Shown here one piece after another: positions 1 through 7,760 of a stretch of 64,000 bases of DNA; the stretch's first letter is position 1, and every line of letters starts with the position of its first letter. The stretch spans positions 1-64,000 of the forward strand of contig CALRQT020000008.1 in the NCBI GenBank assembly GCA_943370385.1, in the 5' to 3' direction. Under the pieces are notes generated by a model. It was given only the letters and a program-made list of their open reading frames with translations. It was not told the origin of the DNA and searched no databases. A program made the translations under genes and the position numbers. The DNA comes from BAIKAL-G1 sp943370385 (GTDB lineage Bacteria; Cyanobacteriota; Cyanobacteriia; PCC-6307; Cyanobiaceae).

Positions 1-329
1 GGCTTGGTGCCGCCGGCGCGCATCGTTAGCTCCAGCTCGATCTCCTCGATCGCCATCAGCTCCTGCACCTGCCGCCCCAGGGTGATCTCCTGCTCATGGC
101 TCAGCAGCGGCACCCGGCCGATGTCCCGCAGGTAGGACCGCACCAGGTCACCATCCACCGGAGGCATGGAGCGGCCTTGGGCCGGCACCCGAACCGTGGT
201 GGCCGGGTCCGGCACGGGCCCAGGGCCGGAGTCGGCCAGGGCTGTTGCTAGCGATGCGGTCGCCGCCGAACGGGACCCACCGGACACCAACTGGAGCCCC
301 TGATCAGACAGGGAGAAAGCGGCGACCAC
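1..329 (-). CDS. Sigma-70 family RNA polymerase sigma factor (5' part, cut by window edge)
   Basis: The reading frame gives the start of a sigma-70 factor. After a low-complexity leader it reads DLVRSYLRDIGRVPLLSHEQ, the conserved region 1.2 of cyanobacterial group 1/group 2 sigma factors that binds core polymerase and the promoter discriminator. The rest, including regions 2 to 4, lies beyond base 1, so group 2 cannot be separated from the principal factor. The leader is too short for a typical principal factor, which favours group 2. The start is either the GTG at 329, with an in-frame stop just upstream at 345-347, or the ATG at 167, which begins MPPVDGDLVRSY. A pair of direct repeats lies upstream. 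Confidence 0.8.
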   Translation of the reverse strand, partial: MVAAFSLSDQGLQLVSGGSRSAATASLATALADSGPGPVPDPATTVRVPAQGRSMPPVDGDLVRSYLRDIGRVPLLSHEQEITLGRQVQELMAIEEIELELTMRAGGTK

Positions 330-561
330 GGCTGAACACTGAACTTATGTGAAGCATAACCTGAAGAAGTGTGAAGCCTCTCTCACAAACCGGGGCAATC
401 CCGCCGATCGGGCCCGCCGAAACTCGGGTTGGACCCTGAAACCGGCCTGGACGACTGGGCTAGACAGCGGGCCCAAAGCCTTTGCAAAGGGGCGGGGCTT
501 CGCCCAACCCGAGGCTCCAGGAGCCGATCCCTGAGCCGCAACACTCCTACGCCAGGCCCCC
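330..561. other. Intergenic region between mgtE and the sigma factor gene
   Basis: I see no convincing gene here. Read on the minus strand, it holds three short self-complementary elements after mgtE (GGCTCCTGGAGCC, GGGCGAAGCCC and CCTTTGCAAAGG), which could form a string of hairpins. It also contains a widely spaced inverted pair, CGGGTTGG near 424 and CCAACCCG near 508. It must carry the end of the mgtE transcript and the promoter of the sigma gene. Confidence 0.5.
348..377. promoter_or_regulatory. Direct repeat TGTGAAGC x2 upstream of the sigma factor gene
   Basis: TGTGAAGC occurs at 348-355 and again at 370-377. The 22-base spacing is about two helical turns, placing both copies on one face of the DNA. 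The pair lies 19-48 bases upstream of the GTG start of the sigma gene, where a regulator or the promoter would sit. It could be a binding site for a tandem-acting regulator, but this rests on the spacing alone. Confidence 0.3.
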
Positions 562-2010
562 CTAAGCCAGGGGGAACCGGTGCAGCAGCCAGGCGGCCGT
601 ACTGAGGTAGATGAACACCCCGGCCACATCGGTGGCGGTCGTGATCGATGGGGTCGACATCAAGGCCGGATCCAGCCCGAAGCGCTCACAGAGCAGGGGC
701 AGGGAGGCTCCGCCGGCCGCCGCCAGGGTGGTGATCACCACCAGGCTGATACCTGCCGCGGCGGCCACCTGGGGGTTGCCGCCCAGGGTCCAGGCCCAGG
801 GCACCACCGCCACCAACATCAGGCAACCCAGCAGAAAGCCGGCCAGGGCTTCGCGGCCGATGCTGGGTCCGGCCCCGAGCCCCTGCAGGCGCTGGGTACT
901 AAGGCCGCGGATCACCACCGTGGCGCTCTGGGCGCCAACGATGCCGCCGGCGCCAATCAACAACGGGATGAAGGCGGCCAACACCACCATCTGTTGCAAC
1001 ACGTCCTTTTCGGCCACGATCAGGGCCGAGGTGCCGGTGTTGGCGATCAGCAGCACGATCAGCCACACCACCCGGCGCCGGGCCACGGTGAACAGGCTGC
1101 TCTGGAAGTAGTCGTCCTCATCGCCGGCCTGGACCGCGCCGGCCGCGTAGAGATCCCGGGTGGCCTCGTGCTGGATCACGTCGATCACGTCGTCAACGGT
1201 GACGATCCCCACCAGCCGCTGCTCCCGGTCCACCACCGGCAGGGCCAAAAAGTCATACCGCTGGATGGCTCGGGCCACCTCCTCCTGGTCGGTGTCGGTG
1301 GTGAGCCGCACCACCTCCCGGGTCATCACGGCGCCGATGCGGTCGTCGGGGTCGGCCATCACCAGATCCCGCAGGGACAGGATGCCGGTGAGGTGGCGTG
1401 AGGCGTCGGTGACGTAGAGGCTGTAAACGGTTTCGGTGTCGGAGGCGCGGCCGCGCACGATCGCCAGGGCCTGGGCGGCCGTGTGGAATTCCTTGAGGTC
1501 GATGAATTCGGTGGTCATCAGCCGACCGGCCGTTTCCGCCTCATAGCCCAGCAACTGGGCCGTGATCCGGCGCTCCTCCGGGCTCAGTTCGGCCAGCAGG
1601 CGCCGCACCACCTTGGCCGGCAGTTCGTCAAACAGGCGCACCCGGTCATCGGGGGACATCTGTTCAACCAGTTCGAGCACCTCGCCCGAGCGCAGTCGAT
1701 CGAGCAGGGTCTGCTGAACCGTGCCATCGAGGTATTCATAGATGGCAATGGCTTCATCTTTGGGCAGCAGCCGGAAGGCCAGGGCCTGCAGGGTGCGGGG
1801 CAGCAGCCCGATCGCCTCGGCGGTGTCCACCTCCTGCACGGGGGCGAGCAGCAGCTTGACCGCGTCGTAATTGCCCACCTCGAGCAGGGCCTGGAGCTGC
1901 TGGGCCACGAGCTCCGCCAACACCGGCCCCCCGGGACCTGGGGCCGGGATCGATCCAGCTGCAGGCATGGGGCTTCCCTGGTCTGGGATGCCGCCCGTTG
2001 CCTCAGTCAT
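562..2010 (-). CDS. mgtE: Magnesium transporter MgtE
   Basis: This is a 482-residue Mg2+ channel/transporter of the inner membrane. The first 250 or so residues form the MgtE N domain, a helical superhelix containing LLPKDEAIAIYEYL and MSPDDRVRLFDELP. A CBS pair follows (for example VVDREQRLVGIVTVDDVID) that senses intracellular Mg2+. The last 170 or so residues hold about five membrane helices, starting at RRRVVWLIVLLIANTGTS. The length fits the family. I chose the ATG at 2010 (MTEATGG); the frame extends upstream but would then overlap the divergent glutathione peroxidase gene. It shares no operon with its neighbours. Confidence 0.93.
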   Translation of the reverse strand: MTEATGGIPDQGSPMPAAGSIPAPGPGGPVLAELVAQQLQALLEVGNYDAVKLLLAPVQEVDTAEAIGLLPRTLQALAFRLLPKDEAIAIYEYLDGTVQQTLLDRLRSGEVLELVEQMSPDDRVRLFDELPAKVVRRLLAELSPEERRITAQLLGYEAETAGRLMTTEFIDLKEFHTAAQALAIVRGRASDTETVYSLYVTDASRHLTGILSLRDLVMADPDDRIGAVMTREVVRLTTDTDQEEVARAIQRYDFLALPVVDREQRLVGIVTVDDVIDVIQHEATRDLYAAGAVQAGDEDDYFQSSLFTVARRRVVWLIVLLIANTGTSALIVAEKDVLQQMVVLAAFIPLLIGAGGIVGAQSATVVIRGLSTQRLQGLGAGPSIGREALAGFLLGCLMLVAVVPWAWTLGGNPQVAAAAGISLVVITTLAAAGGASLPLLCERFGLDPALMSTPSITTATDVAGVFIYLSTAAWLLHRFPLA

Positions 2011-2086
2011 CAGACCCGTGTGCGGGAGCTCTCTGAGTGTATGGGGATCACTCGCTAGGGTCCCGCCTTCCCCCATACCCAACCCC

Positions 2087-2566
2087 ATGGCGATCAATGT
2101 GTCTGATGTGGTGGTGACCACGGCCAGCGGCACCTCCCAGCGCCTCGGCGAGCTGGGTAACCAGGTGCTGTTGATCGTGAACGTGGCCAGCCGCTGCGGC
2201 TTCACCCGCCAGTACGCCGGCCTGGAGCAGCTGCAGCAGACCTACGGGCCCCAGGGCCTGGTGGTGCTCGGCTTCCCCTGCAACGACTTCGGCGCCCAGG
2301 AGCCCGGCACCCTGGAGGAAATCCAGACCTTCTGCTCCACCACCTACGGCGCCACCTTCCCCCTCTACGCCAAGGTCCACGCCACCGGCGCCAAAACCGC
2401 TCCCTACGACCTGCTCACCCAGGCCGAACCGGCCGGCGATGTGGCCTGGAACTTCGAGAAGTTCCTGATTGGCAAGGACGGCACGGTGCTGGGTCGCTTC
2501 AAGAGTGCCGTGGAGCCGGCCGATCCCGCCCTGGTGGCCGCGATCGAGGCGGCCCTGGCGGCCTGA
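2087..2566 (+). CDS. Glutathione peroxidase family protein
   Basis: This is a 159-residue thiol peroxidase of the GPx fold. Such enzymes reduce hydrogen peroxide or lipid hydroperoxides; cyanobacterial members often use thioredoxin or NADPH rather than glutathione. The diagnostic motifs are present in order: NVASRCGFT with peroxidatic Cys37, FPCNDFGAQEPGT near residue 65, and WNFEKFLI near residue 126. Cysteine, not selenocysteine, is encoded at the active site. The start is ATG at 2087, divergent from mgtE. It ends 19 bases before the convergent crcB pair. Confidence 0.92.
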   Translation: MAINVSDVVVTTASGTSQRLGELGNQVLLIVNVASRCGFTRQYAGLEQLQQTYGPQGLVVLGFPCNDFGAQEPGTLEEIQTFCSTTYGATFPLYAKVHATGAKTAPYDLLTQAEPAGDVAWNFEKFLIGKDGTVLGRFKSAVEPADPALVAAIEAALAA

Positions 2567-2585
2567 GCGCCCCGGCGAAACTGGG

Positions 2586-3011
2586 CTAGGGCTGGGACTG
2601 GCGGCCCCGAAACAGGCGGCGGCTCAGGGCTCGGCCGCCCAGGGCCGCCAGCAATCCCAGTCCCAGGCTGGCAACCAACAGCAGCAGGGCCCCCAGGCCC
2701 TGGCCCTGGTGCTGAGGGCTGGCCAAATCGAGGATCCAGCCGCTGAAGGTGGTGAGGGAGCCGCAGAAGCCGATCCCCAGGGCCAGCATCAAGGGGGTGC
2801 GGTAGGGCACAGGCCCGCTCAGAACGCCAAGCAAGCAGCAACCCACCAGATTGGCCAGCAGGTTGGCGCCCCTGGGGCCACCGAGCTGGGGCCCGAGCCG
2901 CTCGACCAGCTGCCAGCGCACCAGGGCACCCGGCACGGCCCCCGAGGCCACCAGGGCCAACGCCTTCAACTCAAATCGCAACAGGCGATCAGGCCTCTCC
3001 AGACCTGCCAT
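2586..3011 (-). CDS. crcB: Fluoride exporter CrcB/Fluc, second of a pair
   Basis: This is a 141-residue, four-helix Fluc-family membrane protein that exports fluoride as a dimer. Family motifs are GAVPGALVRWQL after the N terminus, the polar NLVG segment of helix 2, and GFCGSLTTFSGW, the helix 3 motif with phenylalanine lining the pore. It starts with ATG at 3011, one base after the stop of the other crcB copy, so the two are translationally coupled. Adjacent diverged copies usually make an obligate heterodimer. The N terminus is slightly longer than in the partner. Confidence 0.9.
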   Translation of the reverse strand: MAGLERPDRLLRFELKALALVASGAVPGALVRWQLVERLGPQLGGPRGANLLANLVGCCLLGVLSGPVPYRTPLMLALGIGFCGSLTTFSGWILDLASPQHQGQGLGALLLLVASLGLGLLAALGGRALSRRLFRGRQSQP

Positions 3012-3012
3012 C

Positions 3013-3384
3013 TCAGAGGCCCCCCAGCCAGCGGCCCAGTTCGAGGGCCAGCAATCCACCCGCCACGGAAAGACCCGCCAGCCAAAGGGCCTCCCCCGCC
3101 TCGCCCTCGCCCAGGGCCTGGAGCAGCTCAACCACAAAGGTGGAGAAGGTGCTCAAACTGCCGAGAAAGCCCACGCTCAGGAGCAGCTGGAGGCGATGCA
3201 GGTCACTGCAGCCATCGCCGAGGGAGAGCAGCAGCCCCAGGGCCAGACAGGCCAGCAGGTTGACCCCAGCGGTGGCCCAGTGCTTGCGAGGCACCATGGG
3301 CTGGAAGTGGTTAACCAGGTAAAAGCGCAGCCAGGCGCCGGGAACGGCACCAGTGGACACCAGCACGGCATCGGCAAGGGCCAT
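3013..3384 (-). CDS. crcB: Fluoride exporter CrcB/Fluc, first of a pair
   Basis: This is a 123-residue Fluc-family fluoride channel subunit with four predicted membrane helices. It shows GAVPGAWLRFYL at the start, GVNLLACLALG in helix 2 and GFLGSLSTFSTF, the conserved pore motif of the family. It is in the same transcript direction as gyrB and the SH3-like gene, only 6 bases downstream of the latter, so it may belong to the gyrB transcript. No leader is long enough here for a fluoride riboswitch. It is expected to pair with the downstream copy. Confidence 0.9.
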   Translation of the reverse strand: MALADAVLVSTGAVPGAWLRFYLVNHFQPMVPRKHWATAGVNLLACLALGLLLSLGDGCSDLHRLQLLLSVGFLGSLSTFSTFVVELLQALGEGEAGEALWLAGLSVAGGLLALELGRWLGGL

Positions 3385-3390
3385 GGCGGC

Positions 3391-3738
3391 TCAGCCAGCC
3401 AGCCAGCCGCGGCGGGGCTCCCCCGGGCCGGCGGCGGTTTGCACCTGCAACCAGCGGCGGCCGCTGGGGGACCACCAGCTGCGCAACAACTCCAGCGGTT
3501 CGCCCGCCTCCAACCGCGCCAAAGCCGGTGCCTGCTGCCGCGGGGAAGAGCGCAGGGCCAGGGGCCCGGTGGCCAGCAGGGGATCGCCCGCCTGGCGCCG
3601 CCTCAGTTCCGGTTGCCGCCGCTCCGCTCCCCCGGCCGGCAGGGCCGCCGGGGCGATCAGGGCCAGGCCCAGCAGGGCTGCCAGCCGCCAGGAGGGCACG
3701 GCCAACAGGGAACCCGGGCGACGCTGGAGGGGGCCCAT
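3391..3738 (-). CDS. Small exported SH3-like hypothetical protein
   Basis: This 115-residue protein has an N-terminal hydrophobic segment (RLAALLGLALIAPAALPAGG), which fits a signal peptide or anchor. An Arg-rich stretch and a short C-terminal region, ending in LELLRSWWSPSGRRWLQVQT, follow; the latter resembles a bacterial SH3-like fold. Its ATG overlaps the gyrB stop codon by one base (TGATG), so translation is likely coupled to gyrB. SH3-like domains often bind peptidoglycan in the periplasm, but no catalytic motif is visible and the function is unknown. Confidence 0.6.
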   Translation of the reverse strand: MGPLQRRPGSLLAVPSWRLAALLGLALIAPAALPAGGAERRQPELRRRQAGDPLLATGPLALRSSPRQQAPALARLEAGEPLELLRSWWSPSGRRWLQVQTAAGPGEPRRGWLAG

Positions 3739-5696
3739 CAAATGTCGAGCTGGGCGAAATCCAGCTCGGCGCTATGGGTTTCGATGAACTCGCGGCGGGG
3801 TGCCACCTTGTCGCCCATCAGGATTGTGAAAATGCGATCGGCCTCTAGGGCATCTTCAATCTCCACGCGCTTCATCGTGCGGGTGGTGGGATCCATGGTG
3901 GTTTCCCAGAGCTGCTTGGGCATCATTTCGCCCAGGCCCTTGAAACGCTGAATGGTGTAATTGGCCTTCTCGCCAAAACCACTCAGAACAGTCTTGAGGT
4001 CTGCTTCGTTGTAGCAGTAGCTGTGGTTCTTGCCGCGCTCGACCTTGTAAAGGGGCGGACAGGCGATGTAGATATAGCCGCCTTCCACCAAAGATTTTTG
4101 ATAACGGTAGAAGAAGGTGAGCAGCAGGGTACGAATGTGGGCGCCGTCCACATCGGCATCGGTCATGATCACAATGCGGTGATAACGCAGGTTTTTCTCC
4201 TGAAACTCCTCGCCCTTGATACCCAGGCCCAGGGCCGTAATCAGGGCCTGGATCTCCGTATTTTTATAGATCTTGGCATCATCGGTTTTCTCGATATTCA
4301 AGATCTTGCCCCGCAGGGGCAGGATCGCCTGGAAGCGGCGATCGCGACCCTGCTTGGCGGAGCCACCGGCGGAATCCCCTTCCACGATGTAAATCTCCGA
4401 TTCGCTCGGATCGCGGGAGCTGCAGTCGGCGAGCTTGCCGGGCAGGGTGGAACTTTCCAGCACGGATTTACGTCGGACTAGTTCCCGGGCCCGCCGGGCC
4501 GCCTCGGCCGCATTGAAGGCCTGGATGGCCTTCTCCAGGATCATGTCAATCACGGCCGGATTGAATTCCAGGTATTGGCTCAGCGACTCCCCCACCAGGG
4601 TGTCGACAATGCCGCGCACCTCCGTATTGCCCAGCTTGGTTTTGGTTTGGCCCTCAAACTCGGGCTCGGGCACCTTCACCGACAACACCGCAGTGAGCCC
4701 TTCGCGGATATTTTCGCCCGCCAGATTGCCATCGGCCTCCTTGCGCTTGCCCCGCTTTTTGGCGAAGGTATTCAGGGTGCGGGTCAGCACCGTCTTAAGG
4801 CCTTCAATATGGGTGCCACCATCCACCGTGCGGATGTTATTGGCAAAGCCCAGAATGCTGTCAGAATAGGCATCCACACACCACTGCAGGGCCGCTTCCA
4901 CCTGTACTCCTTCCTTGAAGGCATTCACATAGATAATCTCTGGATGGAGGGGATCCTTGTCCTGATTCATATAGGCCACATACTCCTTAATACCGCCCTG
5001 ATAGTGATACACCTCTTCGTGGATCTCGCCTTGGGCGTTACGGGCCGAGGCCCGGCCGTCTTGAAACACAATGCGCACGCCGCCATTGAGATAGGCGAGT
5101 TCACGCAGGCGGGCCGACAGGGTCTGGTAATCGAAAACAATGCCGGTGCTGAAGATCTCGATATCGGGCTTGAAGCAGATCGTGGTGCCGGTGCGATCGC
5201 CGGGCTCGGCCTCGGAGATCAGGGTGCCGATCGGATTGCCCCGCTCAAAGCGTTGGCGGTGCACCTGGTTCTGGCGGTAGACCGTGACCTCCACCCATTC
5301 CGATAGGGCATTGACCACGGACACGCCGACGCCATGGAGGCCGCCGGACACCTTGTAGCCACCGGAGCCAAATTTGCCGCCGGCATGCAACACCGTGAGC
5401 ACCGTTTCCAGGGCACTTTTGCCGGTGCGGGGATGGATGTCTGTGGGGATGCCGCGGCCGTTGTCGGTGACCGTGCAGGAGCCGTCGTCGTTGAGGGAAA
5501 CGTGGATATCGGTGCAATGGCCCGCCAGGGCCTCATCCACCGAGTTATCCACCACCTCATAGACAAGGTGATGCAGACCGCGGGGCCCGGTCGTGCCGAT
5601 GTACATGCCCGGCCGCTTGCGCACCGGCTCCAGGCCTTCCAGCACCTGGATCTGTTCGGCGCCGTAGGCGGACTGGACCTTGCTGGAGTCGCTCAT
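3738..5696 (-). CDS. gyrB: DNA gyrase subunit B
   Basis: GyrB is the ATPase subunit of the A2B2 gyrase that introduces negative supercoils. The 652-residue protein has the GHKL ATP site (EVVDNSVDEALAG, DNGRGIPTDIHP, GGLHGVGVSVVNALS) in the first 130 residues. The TOPRIM domain follows, with EIYIVEGDSAGGSAKQGRDR and the metal-binding MTDADVDGAHIRTLLLTFFYR. The C terminus has the QRFKGLGEM motif. I chose ATG at 5696 (MSDSSKVQSAYGAEQIQVLE) because it matches the family; an upstream in-frame extension is not conserved. The gene is divergent from miaA. Confidence 0.98.
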   Translation of the reverse strand: MSDSSKVQSAYGAEQIQVLEGLEPVRKRPGMYIGTTGPRGLHHLVYEVVDNSVDEALAGHCTDIHVSLNDDGSCTVTDNGRGIPTDIHPRTGKSALETVLTVLHAGGKFGSGGYKVSGGLHGVGVSVVNALSEWVEVTVYRQNQVHRQRFERGNPIGTLISEAEPGDRTGTTICFKPDIEIFSTGIVFDYQTLSARLRELAYLNGGVRIVFQDGRASARNAQGEIHEEVYHYQGGIKEYVAYMNQDKDPLHPEIIYVNAFKEGVQVEAALQWCVDAYSDSILGFANNIRTVDGGTHIEGLKTVLTRTLNTFAKKRGKRKEADGNLAGENIREGLTAVLSVKVPEPEFEGQTKTKLGNTEVRGIVDTLVGESLSQYLEFNPAVIDMILEKAIQAFNAAEAARRARELVRRKSVLESSTLPGKLADCSSRDPSESEIYIVEGDSAGGSAKQGRDRRFQAILPLRGKILNIEKTDDAKIYKNTEIQALITALGLGIKGEEFQEKNLRYHRIVIMTDADVDGAHIRTLLLTFFYRYQKSLVEGGYIYIACPPLYKVERGKNHSYCYNEADLKTVLSGFGEKANYTIQRFKGLGEMMPKQLWETTMDPTTRTMKRVEIEDALEADRIFTILMGDKVAPRREFIETHSAELDFAQLDI

Positions 5697-5850
5697 ACGG
5701 GGCAGGAGGGGCGCGGAAGGCGAGCGGAGGCCTGCCAATCAGGCTTAATCTACCACCGATGCAATAGAGGGCCTTCTGGGGGCCTCTCCGTCGCTTTTTG
5801 TGCGAGGGGTGCAACCCAGCCCTGGCTTCGACCCGGGGCAGACTGCTCCG

Positions 5851-6966
5851 ATGGGATCCGCTTTCAGCCCCGAATCCAGCACCTGGGGCCCCGATGCCGG
5901 CGCGTCCGATCCGGCCCTCACCCCAGCCGATGCTCCCCTGGTGATCGTGCTGCTGGGTGCCACCGCCAGCGGCAAAACCGACCTGGCCATCGCCATCGCC
6001 GAAGCCTTTGACCTGGCCGTGTTGTCGGTGGACTCGCGCCAGATCTACACAGACATGGACATCGGCACCGCCAAGGCCAGCGCCGCCCAACGGGCTCGGG
6101 TGCGCCACCGGCTGCTGGACCTGCGGCCGCCGGACCGGCCCATGAACCTGCAGGAGTTCCGCGCCGAAGCCGAAGCCGCCATCGCCGCCGAGCATGCCCG
6201 CCGCGGCGTCGCCTTTCTGGTGGGGGGCAGTGGCCTCTATCTCAAGGCGATCACCCAGGGCCTGGAGCCCCCGGCCGTGCCGCCCCAACCCCAGCTGCGG
6301 GCCCAGCTCACGGCCCTGGGCCAGGCCTGGTGCCACCCGCTCCTGGCCACGGTTGATCCCCTAGCGGCCGGCCGCATCGCCCCGGCCGATGCGGTGCGCA
6401 CCCAACGGGCCCTGGAGGTGATCTATGCCACCGGCCGGCCCCTGTCGGCCCAACAGGGGTTCCGCCGCCCCCCCTGGCGCCTGTTGGAGCTCGGGCTCAA
6501 TCCGGCCGATCTCACCAGCCGGATCCGCCAGCGCAGCGCCGGTCTGTACGGGGCCGGATTGGTGGCGGAAACGCAGCGGCTGCTGCGCCGCTACGGCCAG
6601 GCCTGCCCCCTCCTGGACACGATTGGCTACGGCGAAGCCAAACGGCTGCTGGCCGGCGACCTCGATGAGGCGACCGCGATCAGCCTGACAACCCAGCGCA
6701 CCCTGCAATTCGCCAAACGCCAGCGCACCTGGTTCCGGCGCCAGCACCGGCCCCTGTGGCTGTCTGGGCCCGACCGGGCCCTGGGCCCAGGGCCGGACCA
6801 ACCCGGTGACCAGCCAGCCGGCCAGACCGGCCAGCAGGACAGCCATCAGCCCACCGGCCAGCCCGATGATCGGACCGGCGATCGGGCCGATCGGGCCGCC
6901 ACCAGCGGGCCCGAGCCGGATCTGGTGAAGCGGGCGTTGGCAGCGGTCCAGCAGGCTCTAGGGTGA
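5851..6966 (+). CDS. miaA: tRNA dimethylallyltransferase MiaA
   Basis: MiaA transfers a dimethylallyl group from DMAPP to the N6 of A37 in tRNAs that read UNN codons. The P-loop GATASGKTDLA lies near residue 30, followed by VDSRQIYTDMDIGTAK, VGGSGLYLKAI and DTIGYGEAKRLL, all family signatures. The region TLQFAKRQRTWFRRQ binds tRNA. After it comes a low-complexity insert of about 45 residues rich in Gln, Gly, Asp and Pro before the final helix. The start is the ATG at 5851; a GTG at 5800 in the same frame would add 17 residues. Confidence 0.95.
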   Translation: MGSAFSPESSTWGPDAGASDPALTPADAPLVIVLLGATASGKTDLAIAIAEAFDLAVLSVDSRQIYTDMDIGTAKASAAQRARVRHRLLDLRPPDRPMNLQEFRAEAEAAIAAEHARRGVAFLVGGSGLYLKAITQGLEPPAVPPQPQLRAQLTALGQAWCHPLLATVDPLAAGRIAPADAVRTQRALEVIYATGRPLSAQQGFRRPPWRLLELGLNPADLTSRIRQRSAGLYGAGLVAETQRLLRRYGQACPLLDTIGYGEAKRLLAGDLDEATAISLTTQRTLQFAKRQRTWFRRQHRPLWLSGPDRALGPGPDQPGDQPAGQTGQQDSHQPTGQPDDRTGDRADRAATSGPEPDLVKRALAAVQQALG

Positions 6967-6994
6967 AGGGTGAATACCACCTGTTTTCACCCTT
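6966..6994 (+). terminator. Hairpin between miaA and infC
   Basis: The perfect 9-bp arms AAGGGTGAA (6966-6974) and TTCACCCTT (6986-6994) enclose an 11-base loop directly after the miaA stop codon. There is no clean T-run, so termination may be partial. It could instead be a structure in the infC leader. Confidence 0.45.
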
Positions 6995-7014
6995 CCGTCC
7001 CCTCGCTTTCCTGA

Positions 7015-7671
7015 ATGCCACCCCGTCCCCGTTTTGACCGTCGCGCTCCTGTGCGGGAGCTCCCCAACATCAATGACCGCATCAGCTACCCCCAGCTCCG
7101 GGTGGTTGATGCCGACGGCAGTCAGCTGGGGGTGATCACAAGGGAAGAGGCGCTGGAGGTAGCCAAGGACCGGGAGCTCGACCTGGTGCTGGTGAGCGAG
7201 AAGGCCGATCCACCGGTTTGCCGGATCATGGACTACGGCAAGTATAAATTCGAGCAGGAAAAGAAGGCCAAGGAAGCGAAGAAAAAGTCGCACCAGACCG
7301 AGGTTAAGGAAGTCAAGATGCGCTACAAGATCGATTCGCACGACTACCAGGTGCGCATTGGTCAGGCCGTGCGCTTCCTCAAGGACGGCGACAAGGTGAA
7401 GTGCACCGTGATCTTCCGCGGCCGCGAAATCCAGCACACGGCCCTGGCCGAACAGCTGCTCTTTCGCATGGCCAAGGACCTGGAGGAAAGCGCCGAGATC
7501 CAGCAGGATCCCAAGCGGGAAGGCCGCAACATGATCATGTTCCTGAGCCCGCGCAAAACCCCCCTGGCCAAGGAAAAGGATGCGGCGATTGCCGCCACCA
7601 AGGCCGTGCGCACGATCGAAACCAGCCGCGACATTAATCGCGACATCAGCCGCGAACCGACCCGGATCTAG
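7015..7671 (+). CDS. infC: Translation initiation factor IF-3
   Basis: IF-3 binds the 30S subunit, keeps 50S away and checks the initiator tRNA and start codon. The N domain has NDRISYPQLRVVDADGSQLG and the linker has DYGKYKFEQEKKAKEAKKK. The C domain carries VKMRYKIDSHDYQVRI and VIFRGREIQH. At 218 residues it is longer than the usual 170-180 because of a tail ending in a repeated Arg-Asp pattern (SRDINRDISRE). The start is ATG at 7015. Cyanobacterial and plastid IF-3 proteins often have tails, and this one is probably unstructured. Confidence 0.97.
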   Translation: MPPRPRFDRRAPVRELPNINDRISYPQLRVVDADGSQLGVITREEALEVAKDRELDLVLVSEKADPPVCRIMDYGKYKFEQEKKAKEAKKKSHQTEVKEVKMRYKIDSHDYQVRIGQAVRFLKDGDKVKCTVIFRGREIQHTALAEQLLFRMAKDLEESAEIQQDPKREGRNMIMFLSPRKTPLAKEKDAAIAATKAVRTIETSRDINRDISREPTRI

Positions 7672-7681
7672 GCGCCCCGGC

Positions 7682-7709
7682 CCGGGTGTCCTACGGCTTA
7701 GGCACCCGG
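7682..7709. terminator. Hairpin between infC and the dienelactone hydrolase gene
   Basis: CCGGGTG (7682-7688) pairs with CACCCGG (7703-7709), and inside it CCTA pairs with TAGG around a 5-base loop. It lies 10 bases after the infC stop between convergent genes. There is no strong T-run on either strand. Confidence 0.45.
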
Positions 7710-7760
7710 CCCCCAAGGGGATTGCCCTGGGCTGTTGAGTCCCCCCAACCGGGCTGTTGG

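Noticed and set aside
3385..3390. A fluoride riboswitch before the crcB pair
   Set aside because: Only 6 bases separate the pair from the upstream gene, so there is no room for the aptamer.
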